Assembly: GCF_000968685.2 (NCBI RefSeq)
Contig: NZ_LAKD02000027.1
Span: 124,001-188,000 of the forward strand
Reading direction: 5' to 3'
Length of the DNA stretch: 64,000 bases
From: Streptomyces antioxidans
GTDB taxonomy: Bacteria; Actinomycetota; Actinomycetes; Streptomycetales; Streptomycetaceae
In this document: piece after piece, positions 49,416 to 57,860 of the stretch
Layout of the letters: every line of letters begins with the position of its first letter
Position numbering within the stretch: the stretch's first letter is position 1
The notes under the pieces: generated by a model
Database searches by the model: none
Told to the model about the DNA's origin: nothing
The model's input: only the letters and a program-made list of their open reading frames with translations
Position numbers and translations under genes: made by a program

Positions 49416-49539
49416 TTTGGTGTGCTGCACGATGACGCAGAGATAGCTGATCGGCGTCGCTCCGTCCTGACAGCCCTGCCGCCCCCGGGCATGGACCCGT
49501 CCTCGCCCGGCGGGGTGGCCTCTGCTAGGGAGTGGTCTG

Positions 49540-50712
49540 TTGTCCTCCTCCGCCTTCCGCACCGTTCCCGCCTCCGCCGACGTTGTGATCATCGGTGGCG
49601 GTGTGATGGGTGCGAGCACCGCGTTTCACCTCGCCGAGGCCGGGGTGCCGAACATCGTCGTCGTCGAGCGCGGCGACCTCGCCTGCGGCAGTTCCGGCAA
49701 GCCGATCGGCGGCGTGCGCGCCCAGTTCTCCGATCCGCTCAACATCGAGCTGGGCAGCCGCAGCCTGCGTGCCTACCAGGAGTTCCACCACCGGCCGGGG
49801 GCCGACATCCGGCTCGACACCGTCGGGTACCTCTTCCTGCTCGACAGCGCACAGCAGGCGAGTGACTTCGAGGCGGGGGTCCGGCTCCAGAACGGCCTGG
49901 GCGTGCCGAGCCGCATGATCGCCCCCGAGGAGGCCCAGCGGCTGTGTCCCTACCTCAGCACCGATGGCCTCGTGGCCGCCGCGTACTCCCCCGCCGACGG
50001 ACACGCCCGCCCCGGCCTTGTCGTCCAGGGGTACGCCGGGGCCGCGGCGCGGGCCGGGGTCACCGTCGCCACCCACACCACGGTGTCCGGCCTCGACACG
50101 GCCGGGGACCGGGTCGTCGGTGTGCACACCAGCCACGGGCGCATCGCGTGCTCCACCGTCATCTGCGCGGCGGGGGCCTGGTCGGCGCGGATCGGCGAGA
50201 TGGCCGGGGTCAACCTCCCGGTCCGGCCGGTGAAGCGGCAGTTGGCGTTCACCGCGCCGATCGCGCCACCCGCCCCGCGCATCCCGTTCACCATCGACTT
50301 CTCCTCGACCGCCTACTTCCACAACAGCGATGACGGTCTGCTGCTCGGGCTGGCCGACCCCGGCCAGCAGGACGGCTTCGACACCACCTGGACCCCGGAG
50401 TGGCTGGAGCTGTTCCGCACCGTCGCCCGCCACCGCGCCCCGGCCCTGGCCACCATGGAGACCTCCGGCGGATGGGCCGGTCTGTACGAGGTCACACCGG
50501 ACCACAACGCGCTGATAGGCCGCTCCGGTGAGCTTCCCAACTTCCTGTACGCGGCCGGGTTTTCCGGCCATGGCTTCCTTCAGGCGCCCGCGGTCGGCGA
50601 GGTCGTGCGCGATCTGTACCTGGAGCGGGAGCCGTTCACCGATGTCTCCCCGCTCAGCGCCGACCGGTTCCGCCACGGCGCCGGGACCCGCCCCGAAGCA
50701 CATGTGGTGTGA
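49540..50712 (+). CDS. FAD-dependent amine oxidase (DAO/sarcosine-oxidase type; candidate L-pipecolate oxidase)
   Basis: A 390-residue flavoprotein. TTG 49540 has AGGGAG 7 nt upstream. The Rossmann FAD motif is ADVVIIGGGVMGASTAFHLA, then ERGDLACGSSGKPIGGVRAQ, and the late GWAGLYEVTPDHNALIG and YAAGFSGHGFLQAPAVGEVV are typical of the DAO/SoxB family. In Pseudomonas a member of this family (AmaA) oxidises L-pipecolate to piperideine-6-carboxylate. The two genes downstream encode the next-but-one and next steps of that route, so the same role is inferred here. Confidence 0.85.
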   Translation: MSSSAFRTVPASADVVIIGGGVMGASTAFHLAEAGVPNIVVVERGDLACGSSGKPIGGVRAQFSDPLNIELGSRSLRAYQEFHHRPGADIRLDTVGYLFLLDSAQQASDFEAGVRLQNGLGVPSRMIAPEEAQRLCPYLSTDGLVAAAYSPADGHARPGLVVQGYAGAAARAGVTVATHTTVSGLDTAGDRVVGVHTSHGRIACSTVICAAGAWSARIGEMAGVNLPVRPVKRQLAFTAPIAPPAPRIPFTIDFSSTAYFHNSDDGLLLGLADPGQQDGFDTTWTPEWLELFRTVARHRAPALATMETSGGWAGLYEVTPDHNALIGRSGELPNFLYAAGFSGHGFLQAPAVGEVVRDLYLEREPFTDVSPLSADRFRHGAGTRPEAHVV

Positions 50713-50741
50713 ACCGCGAACCCGAATCGAAAGGCCGAACC

Positions 50742-52139
50742 ATGGCAACGCTGAGTCAGTGGCAGCTGAGGGCCGCGTTCGCGGCGCGGCTGTCGGAGAT
50801 GTACGGGCAGGAGGTTCCCGCCTACACCACGCTCGTGGACGTATCGCGCGAGGTCAACGAGGACGTCCTGCGCGCACGGGGAGCCGACGCCGAACGCCTC
50901 GGGTCCATCGGCCGGGTGACGGCCGAGCGGCACGGGGCCATCCGTGTCGGCACACCACGGGAGTTGGGGCAAGTGGCCCGGATCTTCGGCGCCCTCGGCA
51001 TGCATCCGGTGGGCTTCTACGATCTGCGGGAGGCCGCGGCCAGTGCCGTCCCCGTCGTCTCCACCGCCTTCCGGCCGGTGGACGGCGAGGAACTGGCGCG
51101 CAATCCCTTCCGGGTGTTCACCTCCCTGCTCACCCCGGCCGACCCCCGTTTCTTCGACGCCGAGCTGCGCTCGCGCCTGGAAGCCTTCCTCGCGGACCGC
51201 GAGCTCTTCTCCCCCGAGCTGCTGGCGCTGGCCGACCGTGCCTCCGCGGAGCGGGAGCTGCCCGGGGCGGAGGCCGAGCGGTTTCTGCACCTCGCCGTGG
51301 AGGTTTTCGAGCTGTCCGCGGAGCCGGTCGACAAGGGCTGGTACGAGACCCTGGAGCGGATCTCCGCCGTGGCCGCGGACATCGGCGGGGTGCGCAGCAC
51401 CCACATCAACCACCTCACCCCGCGCGTCCTCGACATCGACGAGCTGTACCGGCGGATGACCGACCGCGGCGTCGAGATGATCGACACCATCCAGGGCCCA
51501 CCGGCCTGGAAGGGCCCCGATGTGCTACTGCGGCAGACCTCCTTCCGGGCGCTGGCCGAACCCCGCGCGATGCGCACCCCGAACGGCAGCGTCATCAGTG
51601 GCGCCCTGAGGGTCCGCTTCGGTGAGGTCGAGGCCCGGGGCATCGCCCTCACCCGCGAGGGCCGCGCCCTCTATGACGAACTCCTCGGCCAGGTGGACGA
51701 GAAGGCGTCCCAGAACCCCTCGGTTCCCCGTGGGGAGATCGCGCGCGGCGTGTGGGAGCGGCGGCTGCCCGGCAGCGAGCCGGAACTCGCCGCGAAGGGG
51801 CTGGCCTACTTCACCTACCACCTCCGCCCCGAGCGGCCCCGCGACGGCAGCAGGCCGCCCACGACCGTCGGCGAGCTGCTGCGGCAGGGCTGGGTGCGCG
51901 CCGAGCCCATCGTCTACGAGGACTTCCTGCCCCGCTCCGCCGCCGGGATCTTCCAGTCCAACCTCAGCGGCGAGGGCACCCGCCGCAGCGACCAGCAGGG
52001 CACGGCGTACGACGCGGACTGGCTCTCCGGCGCCATCGGCCGCGATGTCCTGGACCCCTACGCCCTCTACGCCCGGCAGCGGAACGACTCCCTCGCACAC
52101 GTCGCCCATGAGCTGGGCCTCACCGACACCCTCAGCTGA
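50742..52139 (+). CDS. hglS: 2-oxoadipate dioxygenase/decarboxylase (HglS/YdcJ family)
   Basis: A 465-residue non-haem iron enzyme of the YdcJ/HglS family (VOC-like fold, DUF1338), which converts 2-oxoadipate to D-2-hydroxyglutarate. Active-site elements are present: AERHGAIRVGTPRELGQV (metal His and Arg contact), RSTHINHLTPRVLDIDELY (second metal His), and ALRVRFGEVEARGIALT (metal Glu). ATG 50742 is preferred because GAAAGG is upstream; a GTG overlapping the previous stop is possible. It lies between the amine oxidase and the semialdehyde dehydrogenase and is the strongest single sign that this operon degrades lysine through 2-aminoadipate. Confidence 0.92.
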   Translation: MATLSQWQLRAAFAARLSEMYGQEVPAYTTLVDVSREVNEDVLRARGADAERLGSIGRVTAERHGAIRVGTPRELGQVARIFGALGMHPVGFYDLREAAASAVPVVSTAFRPVDGEELARNPFRVFTSLLTPADPRFFDAELRSRLEAFLADRELFSPELLALADRASAERELPGAEAERFLHLAVEVFELSAEPVDKGWYETLERISAVAADIGGVRSTHINHLTPRVLDIDELYRRMTDRGVEMIDTIQGPPAWKGPDVLLRQTSFRALAEPRAMRTPNGSVISGALRVRFGEVEARGIALTREGRALYDELLGQVDEKASQNPSVPRGEIARGVWERRLPGSEPELAAKGLAYFTYHLRPERPRDGSRPPTTVGELLRQGWVRAEPIVYEDFLPRSAAGIFQSNLSGEGTRRSDQQGTAYDADWLSGAIGRDVLDPYALYARQRNDSLAHVAHELGLTDTLS

Positions 52140-52162
52140 CCCCTCACCCCCGGAGGACCGCC

Positions 52163-53692
52163 ATGACCAGCACCGCACTGCCCACCACGGACGACCTGCG
52201 CACCCGCGCCCGTACCGCCCTCGACCACATCGGCGTCGGCGTGGCCGAGGGCGGTGACTTCTCCGCCCGCACACCGCTCACCGGCGAGAACCTTTTCGGG
52301 CTGACCGCCGCCACCGACGCCGACACCGAAGACACCATCGCGGCCTCCCGTGCGGCCTTCCTCACCTGGCGGGCCACGCCCGCGCCGCGCCGTGGTGAAC
52401 TCGTGCGCCGCCTCGGCGAGTTGCTGCGCGAGCACAAGAGCGACCTGGCCGACCTCGTCACCATCGAGGCGGGCAAGATCCGCTCCGAGGCGCTTGGCGA
52501 GGTCCAGGAGATGATCGACATCTGCGATTTCGCGGTCGGCCTGTCCCGGCAGCTGTACGGCCGTACGATCGCCTCCGAACGTCCCGGCCACCGGCTGGCC
52601 GAGACCTGGCACCCGCTCGGCGTGGTCGGCGTCATCTCCGCCTTCAACTTCCCCGCCGCCGTGTGGTCGTGGAACACCGCCGTCGCCCTCGTCTGCGGCG
52701 ACACCGTGATCTGGAAGCCCTCGGAGCTCACCCCGCTGATCTCCCTGGCCTGCGACCACCTGCTCGCCCAGGCCGCCGACGAGGTCGGCGCGCCGCGCGA
52801 CGTACACCGTCTGCTGCTCGGTGACCGCGCGGCCGGTGCGAAGCTCGTCGACGATCCACGGGTCGCCCTCGTCAGCGCCACCGGTTCCACCCGCATGGGG
52901 CGTGAGGTCGGCCCCCGTGTCGCCGCCCGCTTCGGCCGCAGCCTGCTGGAGCTCGGCGGCAACAACGCGGCGATCGTCGCCCCGTCCGCAGATCTCGACC
53001 TCGCCATCCAGGGCATCGTGTTCGCCGCGGCCGGAACCGCGGGCCAGCGCTGTACGACGCTGCGCCGCCTCATCGTCCACCGCGATATCGCCGACACCCT
53101 CGTCGAGCGGCTGACCACCGCCTACGGCAAGCTGCCCATCGGCGACCCGTTCGAGGACACCACACTGGTCGGTCCGCTCATCTCCGCCGCGGCCCTCGAC
53201 ACCATGAACAGCGCCCTCACCCGCGTCCAGGCCCAGGGCGGCAAGATCCTCGCGGGCGGCAACCGGCGCCTGGCCGAGGCCGCCCCCGCGGCCGCCTACG
53301 TCGAGCCGGTCCTCGTCCGCGTCGACGCACAGACCGATGTCGTACGGGAGGAGACCTTCGCACCGATCCTGTACGTGCTGACGTACGACACCCTCGAGGA
53401 GGCGATCGCGCTGCACAACGACGTCCCCCAGGGCCTGTCGTCCAGCATCTTCACCCGCGACCAGCGGGAAGCCGAGATCTTCCTGTCCGCCGCGGGCTCC
53501 GACTGCGGTATCGCCAACGTCAACATCGGCACCTCCGGAGCGGAGATCGGCGGTGCCTTCGGCGGCGAGAAGGACACCGGCGGCGGCCGGGAGTCCGGCT
53601 CCGACGCCTGGAAGGCGTATATGCGCTCGGCCACCAACACCATCAACTACTCCAGCGAACTCTCCCTCGCCCAGGGTGTCAGCTTCCTCTGA
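52163..53692 (+). CDS. amaB: Aldehyde dehydrogenase, aminoadipate-semialdehyde type (AmaB/ALDH7)
   Basis: A 509-residue NAD-dependent dehydrogenase of the ALDH7 group. GVVGVISAFNFPAAVWSWNT and the WKPSELTP segment bind NAD. The general base Glu is in GRSLLELGGNNAAIVAP, the catalytic Cys in GTAGQRCTTLRRLIVH, and the ALDH7-typical GGAFGGEKDTGGGRESGSDA lies near the C-terminus. The family oxidises alpha-aminoadipic semialdehyde to 2-aminoadipate. It starts at ATG 52163 with GGAGG and is the last gene of the operon; a very strong terminator follows 28 bp later. Confidence 0.92.
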   Translation: MTSTALPTTDDLRTRARTALDHIGVGVAEGGDFSARTPLTGENLFGLTAATDADTEDTIAASRAAFLTWRATPAPRRGELVRRLGELLREHKSDLADLVTIEAGKIRSEALGEVQEMIDICDFAVGLSRQLYGRTIASERPGHRLAETWHPLGVVGVISAFNFPAAVWSWNTAVALVCGDTVIWKPSELTPLISLACDHLLAQAADEVGAPRDVHRLLLGDRAAGAKLVDDPRVALVSATGSTRMGREVGPRVAARFGRSLLELGGNNAAIVAPSADLDLAIQGIVFAAAGTAGQRCTTLRRLIVHRDIADTLVERLTTAYGKLPIGDPFEDTTLVGPLISAAALDTMNSALTRVQAQGGKILAGGNRRLAEAAPAAAYVEPVLVRVDAQTDVVREETFAPILYVLTYDTLEEAIALHNDVPQGLSSSIFTRDQREAEIFLSAAGSDCGIANVNIGTSGAEIGGAFGGEKDTGGGRESGSDAWKAYMRSATNTINYSSELSLAQGVSFL

Positions 53693-53720
53693 CCGGGCAC
53701 CTCTCCCGCTCATCCGCGGG

Positions 53721-53767
53721 ACGGCGGCGGTCCGTCCTTCCCCCCGTGGAGGACGGACCGCCGCCGT
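53721..53767 (+). terminator. Perfect 17-bp stem terminator after the lysine module
   Basis: ACGGCGGCGGTCCGTCC (53721-53737) is fully complementary to 53751-53767, with a 13-nt C-rich loop. It sits 29 bp after the amaB stop. Confidence 0.85.
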
Positions 53768-53789
53768 GGTGCGGTGTGGCGGGTGGTGG

Positions 53790-53817
53790 GGGCGGCGCGG
53801 GGTGGACCGCGCCGCCC
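53790..53817 (+). terminator. Second strong hairpin in the gap after amaB
   Basis: GGGCGGCGCGG (53790-53800) pairs perfectly with CCGCGCCGCCC (53807-53817) across a 6-nt loop. A tandem terminator or a barrier protecting the next unit. The remainder of the gap to 54094 (about 280 bp) shows no convincing gene. Confidence 0.6.
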
Positions 53818-54052
53818 GGCTTGCGATACCGAGACTGCCGCCCCGCCCCGGCCACCCGCCAGGGCTTGCGGCGCATTGCGGAGTTCGGGGGACGTCCCAC
53901 GCGCTGACCTGCACGGATACCATCCGCACAGACGCGCCGCCGGGACGCGCCGGGCCGGGGCCGGAGCGCGCACCGGCCCGAAGGGGTGCGGTGGGGCGGG
54001 CCGTGGAAGACCAAGAGGGGTTAAAGCGGCGGACCGGAGCTCATGGGAGGTG

Positions 54053-54058
54053 GATAAT
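54053..54058 (+). promoter_or_regulatory. Possible -10 element of the XRE gene pair
   Basis: GATAAT lies 19 bp before the first ATG of the frame (54077) and 36 bp before the preferred start (54095), in an otherwise GC-rich gap. No good -35 is visible at 17 bp, so an alternative sigma factor or an activator would be needed. Confidence 0.3.
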
Positions 54059-54094
54059 CCGGGCTCGCGGGACTCAATGCGTATGGGGTGGAAC

Positions 54095-54862
54095 ATGTCG
54101 CGTTGGAGGCCATTACCGGATCCGCTCGATGACCGGGTCCGGCAGCTGGTCGTGCAGTTACGCCGGTTGAAGGACCGTAGCGGGCTGGGACTGTCGTCGC
54201 TGGAGTCCAAGACCGGCTACAGCCGCTCCTCCTGGGAGCGCTACCTCAACGGGAAGGCGCTGCCACCACGGCAGGCGGTGGAGGAACTGGCCCGGGTAGG
54301 CGGCGTCGAGCCGACCCGTCTGCTGGTGCTCCACGAGGTGGCCGAGGCCGCGTGGCGGGAGAGGGCGGCGACGGCGGACGACGGGCCACCCGTGCCGTCG
54401 GAGACACCGGAACCACGGGCCGTACGCCCCCGGGTGCTGATCGGCGTCTGCGCGGCCGTGGCGCTCGGCGCCCTGCTCATCGGACTGCTGATCGCGGCAC
54501 CCTGGAGGGGCGGAGGAGGCGGCGGAAACGGAGCGGCCGAGACAGAGCGCGGCGCGGCGGCCGGACCCTCGCACGGCACCTTCACCTACCGGCCGGGAAA
54601 GACCTACCCCTGCGCCATCAAGCGGGAGCGGGGACGGAGCTACGCGGGCTACAGCACCACCCGCACCGCCGTACTCTCCCAGCCGGGCTGGGGCGTCGTG
54701 GAAGCCCAGTGCCTCCTGCGCCACCTGGGCTTCGACCCCGGTGGCGCCGACGGTGTCTACGGGGAGAACACCACCCGGGCCGTCAAGCGACTGCAGAGGA
54801 GGGCCGGGCTGCCGCCCGACGGCATCGTCGGCCCGCACACCTGGCAGGTGCTGCGCCGATGA
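54095..54862 (+). CDS. Membrane-anchored XRE-type protein with peptidoglycan-binding domain; two TTA codons
   Basis: A 255-residue protein. A helix-turn-helix (about 15-75) reads LVVQLRRLKDRSGLGLSSLE then TGYSRSSWERYLNGKALPPR. One membrane helix follows (about 113-135, RVLIGVCAAVALGALLIGLL), a Gly-rich linker, and a C-terminal PG_binding_1 domain (about 198-253) with VVEAQCLLRHLGFDPGGADG and GENTTRAVKRLQRRAGLPP. DNA- or protein-binding inside is thus tied to wall binding outside, a topology like RodZ. Codons 7 and 22 are TTA (54113-54115 and 54158-54160), so bldA should gate it. Starts at 54077 or 54083 are possible. The stop overlaps the next gene (ATGA). Confidence 0.85.
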   Translation: MSRWRPLPDPLDDRVRQLVVQLRRLKDRSGLGLSSLESKTGYSRSSWERYLNGKALPPRQAVEELARVGGVEPTRLLVLHEVAEAAWRERAATADDGPPVPSETPEPRAVRPRVLIGVCAAVALGALLIGLLIAAPWRGGGGGGNGAAETERGAAAGPSHGTFTYRPGKTYPCAIKRERGRSYAGYSTTRTAVLSQPGWGVVEAQCLLRHLGFDPGGADGVYGENTTRAVKRLQRRAGLPPDGIVGPHTWQVLRR

Positions 54863-55743
54863 AGGACACCACCCCGCCCGCCACCGCATCCGCGTGCGCC
54901 CGCCTGGCCGCCGGGCTGCGCGAGCTCAGGACGCGTACCGGCCTGAGCATGGCGGCGCTCGCCGAGCGCACCACCTACAGCAAGTCCTCCTGGGAGCGCT
55001 ACCTCAACGGCAAGCAACTCGCCCCGCGCCAAGCCGTCGAGGCGCTGTGCACGATGGCCGGTGAGCCGCCCGGACGTCTGCTGGCGCTGTGGGAGCTGGC
55101 CGACGGGGAGTGGAGCGGCCGGGCGGGCAGCCCGCCGCTCCCCGCGACCGCACACGCGACCGCGCGGCCCGAGCCCCCGGAGGCGACAGGCGGCCAGGGC
55201 CGCTCACCGCATCCGGCCGAGCCGGACCAACGGCACGGCAGGGGCGCGGGGTTGCGCGGATGGGCCGCCGTCGGCCTGGCCGCATGTGCGGCCGGGGCCG
55301 CCGTAGCAGTGGTGTGGGTGGCGGTCCTGGCGAACACGGGCTCGCGGGACTCCGCGGCGCACGGACCCTCGTCCACCGCACCACCGCCACCCGCCTGCCA
55401 CGCGCGGGGCTGTGTCGGCAAGGACCCGGGACTGATGGGCTGCGGCACACCCTCACGGGTCCGCGCGCTCGGCCAGCCGCTCCGCACCTCCACGGGCGCA
55501 CGGCTGGAGTTCAGATACAGCGCGGCGTGCTCCGCCGCATGGGCACGGATCTGGCACTCCCGCACCGGAAACGTCATCGAGGTGTCGGCTGACGGCGGCA
55601 GGCCGCAGCGGGCCGAGGTCACCGACGGCTACGACACACAGAACTACGTCTTCACGCCCATGGTCGACGGCACGGACCCCGCCACGCTGCGGGTGTGTTT
55701 CGAACCGAGACTCCACGGCACCCGGGAGTGCTTCGGCCGGTGA
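54859..55743 (+). CDS. Membrane-anchored XRE-type protein with DUF2690 domain
   Basis: A 294-residue paralogue of the previous gene in its first 80 residues: LAAGLRELRTRTGLSMAALA then TTYSKSSWERYLNGKQLAPR. A Pro-rich linker leads to a membrane helix (about 134-157) and an outside DUF2690 domain starting CHARGCVGKDPGLMGCGTPS, with four Cys likely in disulfides and a late TLRVCFEPRLHGTRECFG. The start is inside the previous stop. The pair would yield two anchored proteins with near-identical inside domains and different outside domains, suggesting they dimerise or compete for the same partner. No TTA codons. Confidence 0.85.
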   Translation: MKDTTPPATASACARLAAGLRELRTRTGLSMAALAERTTYSKSSWERYLNGKQLAPRQAVEALCTMAGEPPGRLLALWELADGEWSGRAGSPPLPATAHATARPEPPEATGGQGRSPHPAEPDQRHGRGAGLRGWAAVGLAACAAGAAVAVVWVAVLANTGSRDSAAHGPSSTAPPPPACHARGCVGKDPGLMGCGTPSRVRALGQPLRTSTGARLEFRYSAACSAAWARIWHSRTGNVIEVSADGGRPQRAEVTDGYDTQNYVFTPMVDGTDPATLRVCFEPRLHGTRECFGR

Positions 55744-55809
55744 CCACGCTTCACCCGCTGACGCGTTTCACCCACTGACATCCTTCGCCCGCTGACGTCC
55801 TTCGCCCGC
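55741..55809. repeat. Imperfect 17-18 bp tandem repeat after the DUF2690 gene
   Basis: Four consecutive units begin TGAC and end CCGC or CCAC: 55741-55758, 55759-55775, 55776-55792 and 55793-55809. The last two, TGACATCCTTCGCCCGC and TGACGTCCTTCGCCCGC, differ by one base. The first unit includes the stop codon of the DUF2690 gene. Confidence 0.85.
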
Positions 55810-55867
55810 TGACCAGGCGGGCCACCGTGCGCGGGGCCCGGACGGAGCCGAAGTCCGCACATGACGT

Positions 55868-55896
55868 TTGAGTCCAAAAGAATACCGGGGTACAGT
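55868..55896 (+). promoter_or_regulatory. Housekeeping-type promoter of the JAMM-like gene
   Basis: TTGAGT (55868-55873), a 17-bp spacer and TACAGT (55891-55896) match the vegetative -35/-10 pattern. Transcription would begin about 50 nt before the ATG at 55953, which has AGGTGG as ribosome site. Confidence 0.6.
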
Positions 55897-55952
55897 ACGA
55901 CGGCTCCGCACCCCCCACCGCATTCGACATCCACACCCCTAGGTGGTTTGAC

Positions 55953-56570
55953 ATGCGCGCGTCGCAATTAGGTGAATGTTGTACGGTCCTGGTAGAGGAT
56001 CGGGCCCTCGACGCGTTTCTCGAGGTGGCCGTCGATGAGTACCAGCGCATCACCTCTGACACACCGCTGCCGTGCTTCGCCCTCCTCGTGGGCTCGGCGG
56101 ACCAGACGACCTTGACCGTCGAGCGCGTCGCGTTCGGCCGCAACGCCCGCACCACCGACCCGGCCGCGCGCCGTGAGTTCACCGAGTCGATCGTGCCGCT
56201 CTTCGGCCCGGCGTACGAGAACGAGACACGTGGCTGGTGGATCGACTCCCACGACCTGCTGCGGGCCTCGCGCGAGGCCGAGGCCGACGGTCTGGAGATC
56301 CTGGGGTCCGTACATATGCACCCCGACTGGCATCGCATCGGCCCGCCGGAGGAGCGGCAGCTCATCCTCAGCGAGCGCCCGACCCCGATGGATCAGCACG
56401 CCTTCGGCAACACCGGCTGGCCCGTCAACCTCATCTGCTACCTGGAACGTCGCGGCGGCGTCATGTACCACGCCCTCGCCGCCTGGGCCCCGCCCCCGCC
56501 GGAGAACCCCCATCTGCCATGCGCCGAACTCCCGCTGCGGATACGGACCAGGGCCGTGGCCGCCGTGTGA
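55953..56570 (+). CDS. JAMM/MPN-like putative metalloprotein with an early TTA codon
   Basis: A 205-residue protein. EADGLEILGSVHMHPDWHRI followed by SERPTPMDQHAFGN resembles the JAMM motif (Glu, H-x-H, then Ser and Asp), although the H-x-H to Asp spacing is longer than in classic deubiquitinase-like JAMM proteins. The Glu-containing strand LTVERVAFGRNART lies upstream. Actinobacterial JAMM proteins are known to process ubiquitin-like sulfur carriers or C-terminal peptides, but no such carrier is adjacent. Codon 6 is TTA (55968-55970), predicting bldA control. It is followed after 71 bp by a VOC protein on the same strand. Confidence 0.65.
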   Translation: MRASQLGECCTVLVEDRALDAFLEVAVDEYQRITSDTPLPCFALLVGSADQTTLTVERVAFGRNARTTDPAARREFTESIVPLFGPAYENETRGWWIDSHDLLRASREAEADGLEILGSVHMHPDWHRIGPPEERQLILSERPTPMDQHAFGNTGWPVNLICYLERRGGVMYHALAAWAPPPPENPHLPCAELPLRIRTRAVAAV

Positions 56571-56641
56571 GTCCGATGACCCTCATGATTCCCGCCCCCG
56601 ACCGGCCACCCCGCCCGTTTCCCACCGCTGGAGGAATTGCC

Positions 56642-57076
56642 ATGTCTGACGCGTCCACCCCGGACCGGCCCAAACTGCGGCATCTGGCCATCGTCGCCCG
56701 TGACCCCGAGAAGCTGGCCGAGTTCTACGGCGGAATCTTCGAGATGGAGCTCTTCCACCGGGATCCCGATGGCAGCTGCTTCCTCTCCGACGGGTATCTC
56801 ACCCTCGCGCTGATCAAGCACCAGCTCGACGGCGACACCCCGTTGGGCATGAACCACTTCGGTTTCCACGTCGCCGACACCTCCGAGACATCCGCCGCTC
56901 TGGTCGCCTCGGGCGCCGATGAGCCCGCCGAGCGCTTCACCAACCGCCCGTTCGCCGAGTATCGGGCCATCGACCCGGAGGGCAACTGGTTCGACCTCTC
57001 CGCCCATGGCTTCGGCGGCCCCCGCCCGGCCGCCGAGGCGGACGGCGAAACGGGCGCTGCGACGGACGGCGAGTAA
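56642..57076 (+). CDS. VOC-family protein (glyoxalase/dioxygenase superfamily)
   Basis: A 144-residue single-module VOC protein. ATG 56642 follows GGAGGAATT. It begins with LRHLAIVARDPEKLAEFYGG and has GMNHFGFHVADTSETSAALV and PFAEYRAIDPEGNWFDLSAH, where His and Glu ligands fall at the usual positions of the metal site. Proteins of this size often act as lyases, isomerases or antibiotic-binding proteins. It shares a transcription unit with the JAMM-like gene and ends 3 bp before a perfect terminator. Confidence 0.88.
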   Translation: MSDASTPDRPKLRHLAIVARDPEKLAEFYGGIFEMELFHRDPDGSCFLSDGYLTLALIKHQLDGDTPLGMNHFGFHVADTSETSAALVASGADEPAERFTNRPFAEYRAIDPEGNWFDLSAHGFGGPRPAAEADGETGAATDGE

Positions 57077-57079
57077 CGG

Positions 57080-57117
57080 GCGCGGGGCGCCGCACCGTAC
57101 GGTGCGGCGCCCCGCGC
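57080..57117. terminator. Perfect 38-bp palindromic bidirectional terminator
   Basis: The 38 bases are fully self-complementary: arms of 19 bp meeting at CGTACG in the centre. It lies between the convergent VOC (stop at 57076) and GNAT (stop at 57121) genes and can serve both. Confidence 0.9.
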
Positions 57118-57120
57118 ACA

Positions 57121-57651
57121 TCAGCCGACCCGCCGCGCCAGCACCTGCCCCGGCCACTCCCCGTGCAGGAAGCTCTCGGTGGGCGTGAAACCGTTGCGCT
57201 CGTAGAACGCGACGAGTTCACCCCCGCCACCCGCCCAGCAATCCACCCGCAGCAGCTCCACCCCGGCCCGCCGGGTCTCCTCCGCGGCGTGGAGCAGCAG
57301 CGCCGCCCCGATGCCACGGCCCGCGTGTCGCCGGTCGGAGATCAGCAGCCTGACGTACCGCTCGGGTTCACCGGCCGGGGCGATCGGCATCTGCGGGCTG
57401 GGCCCGGAGTCCAGCACCAGGGCTCCGACGGGTGCCCCGTCCGACTCCGCGACGAAGGGGACGTTCTCGCTCAGATACCCCTCGACCCGCGCCACTCCGC
57501 CGGACCGCCGCGAGTACGGGATCGTGCCCCACTGCTCGGTGTTGCCGCGATCGTTCATCCAGACCACCGCGGCGTCGAGCATGTCCAGCACAGCTGGCGC
57601 GTCGTGCGGATTGCCCGGTCTGATCCGTATGGTGCCCGTGGTGTCGTTCAC
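57121..57651 (-). CDS. GNAT-family N-acetyltransferase
   Basis: A 176-residue acetyltransferase. GTG 57651 starts VNDTTGTIRIRPGNPHDAPA. Motif A for acetyl-CoA is YVRLLISDRRHAGRGIGAAL, followed by VDCWAGGGGELVAFYERNGF, typical of the family. A monocistronic unit; the substrate is unknown. Confidence 0.9.
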   Translation of the reverse strand: MNDTTGTIRIRPGNPHDAPAVLDMLDAAVVWMNDRGNTEQWGTIPYSRRSGGVARVEGYLSENVPFVAESDGAPVGALVLDSGPSPQMPIAPAGEPERYVRLLISDRRHAGRGIGAALLLHAAEETRRAGVELLRVDCWAGGGGELVAFYERNGFTPTESFLHGEWPGQVLARRVG

Positions 57652-57860
57652 GGTGGAAGTCTAGGCAGAAGGCGGTGGCGCCTGACCGCGCCGCCCGAAC
57701 GGCCGAGCTCTGCTTTTCGTACCGGCCGGAGCATTCAGCGGCAGGTCCGCATCCTTTCGGGTTGCCGGGCCGGTCGGCGGCAGCCGATGTGCGGCCGCGC
57801 TGGCCGGGGATCGGTTGACTTGGCGCGGGCGGAGGCGAACACGTCTCCGGAGCGCGTCAT

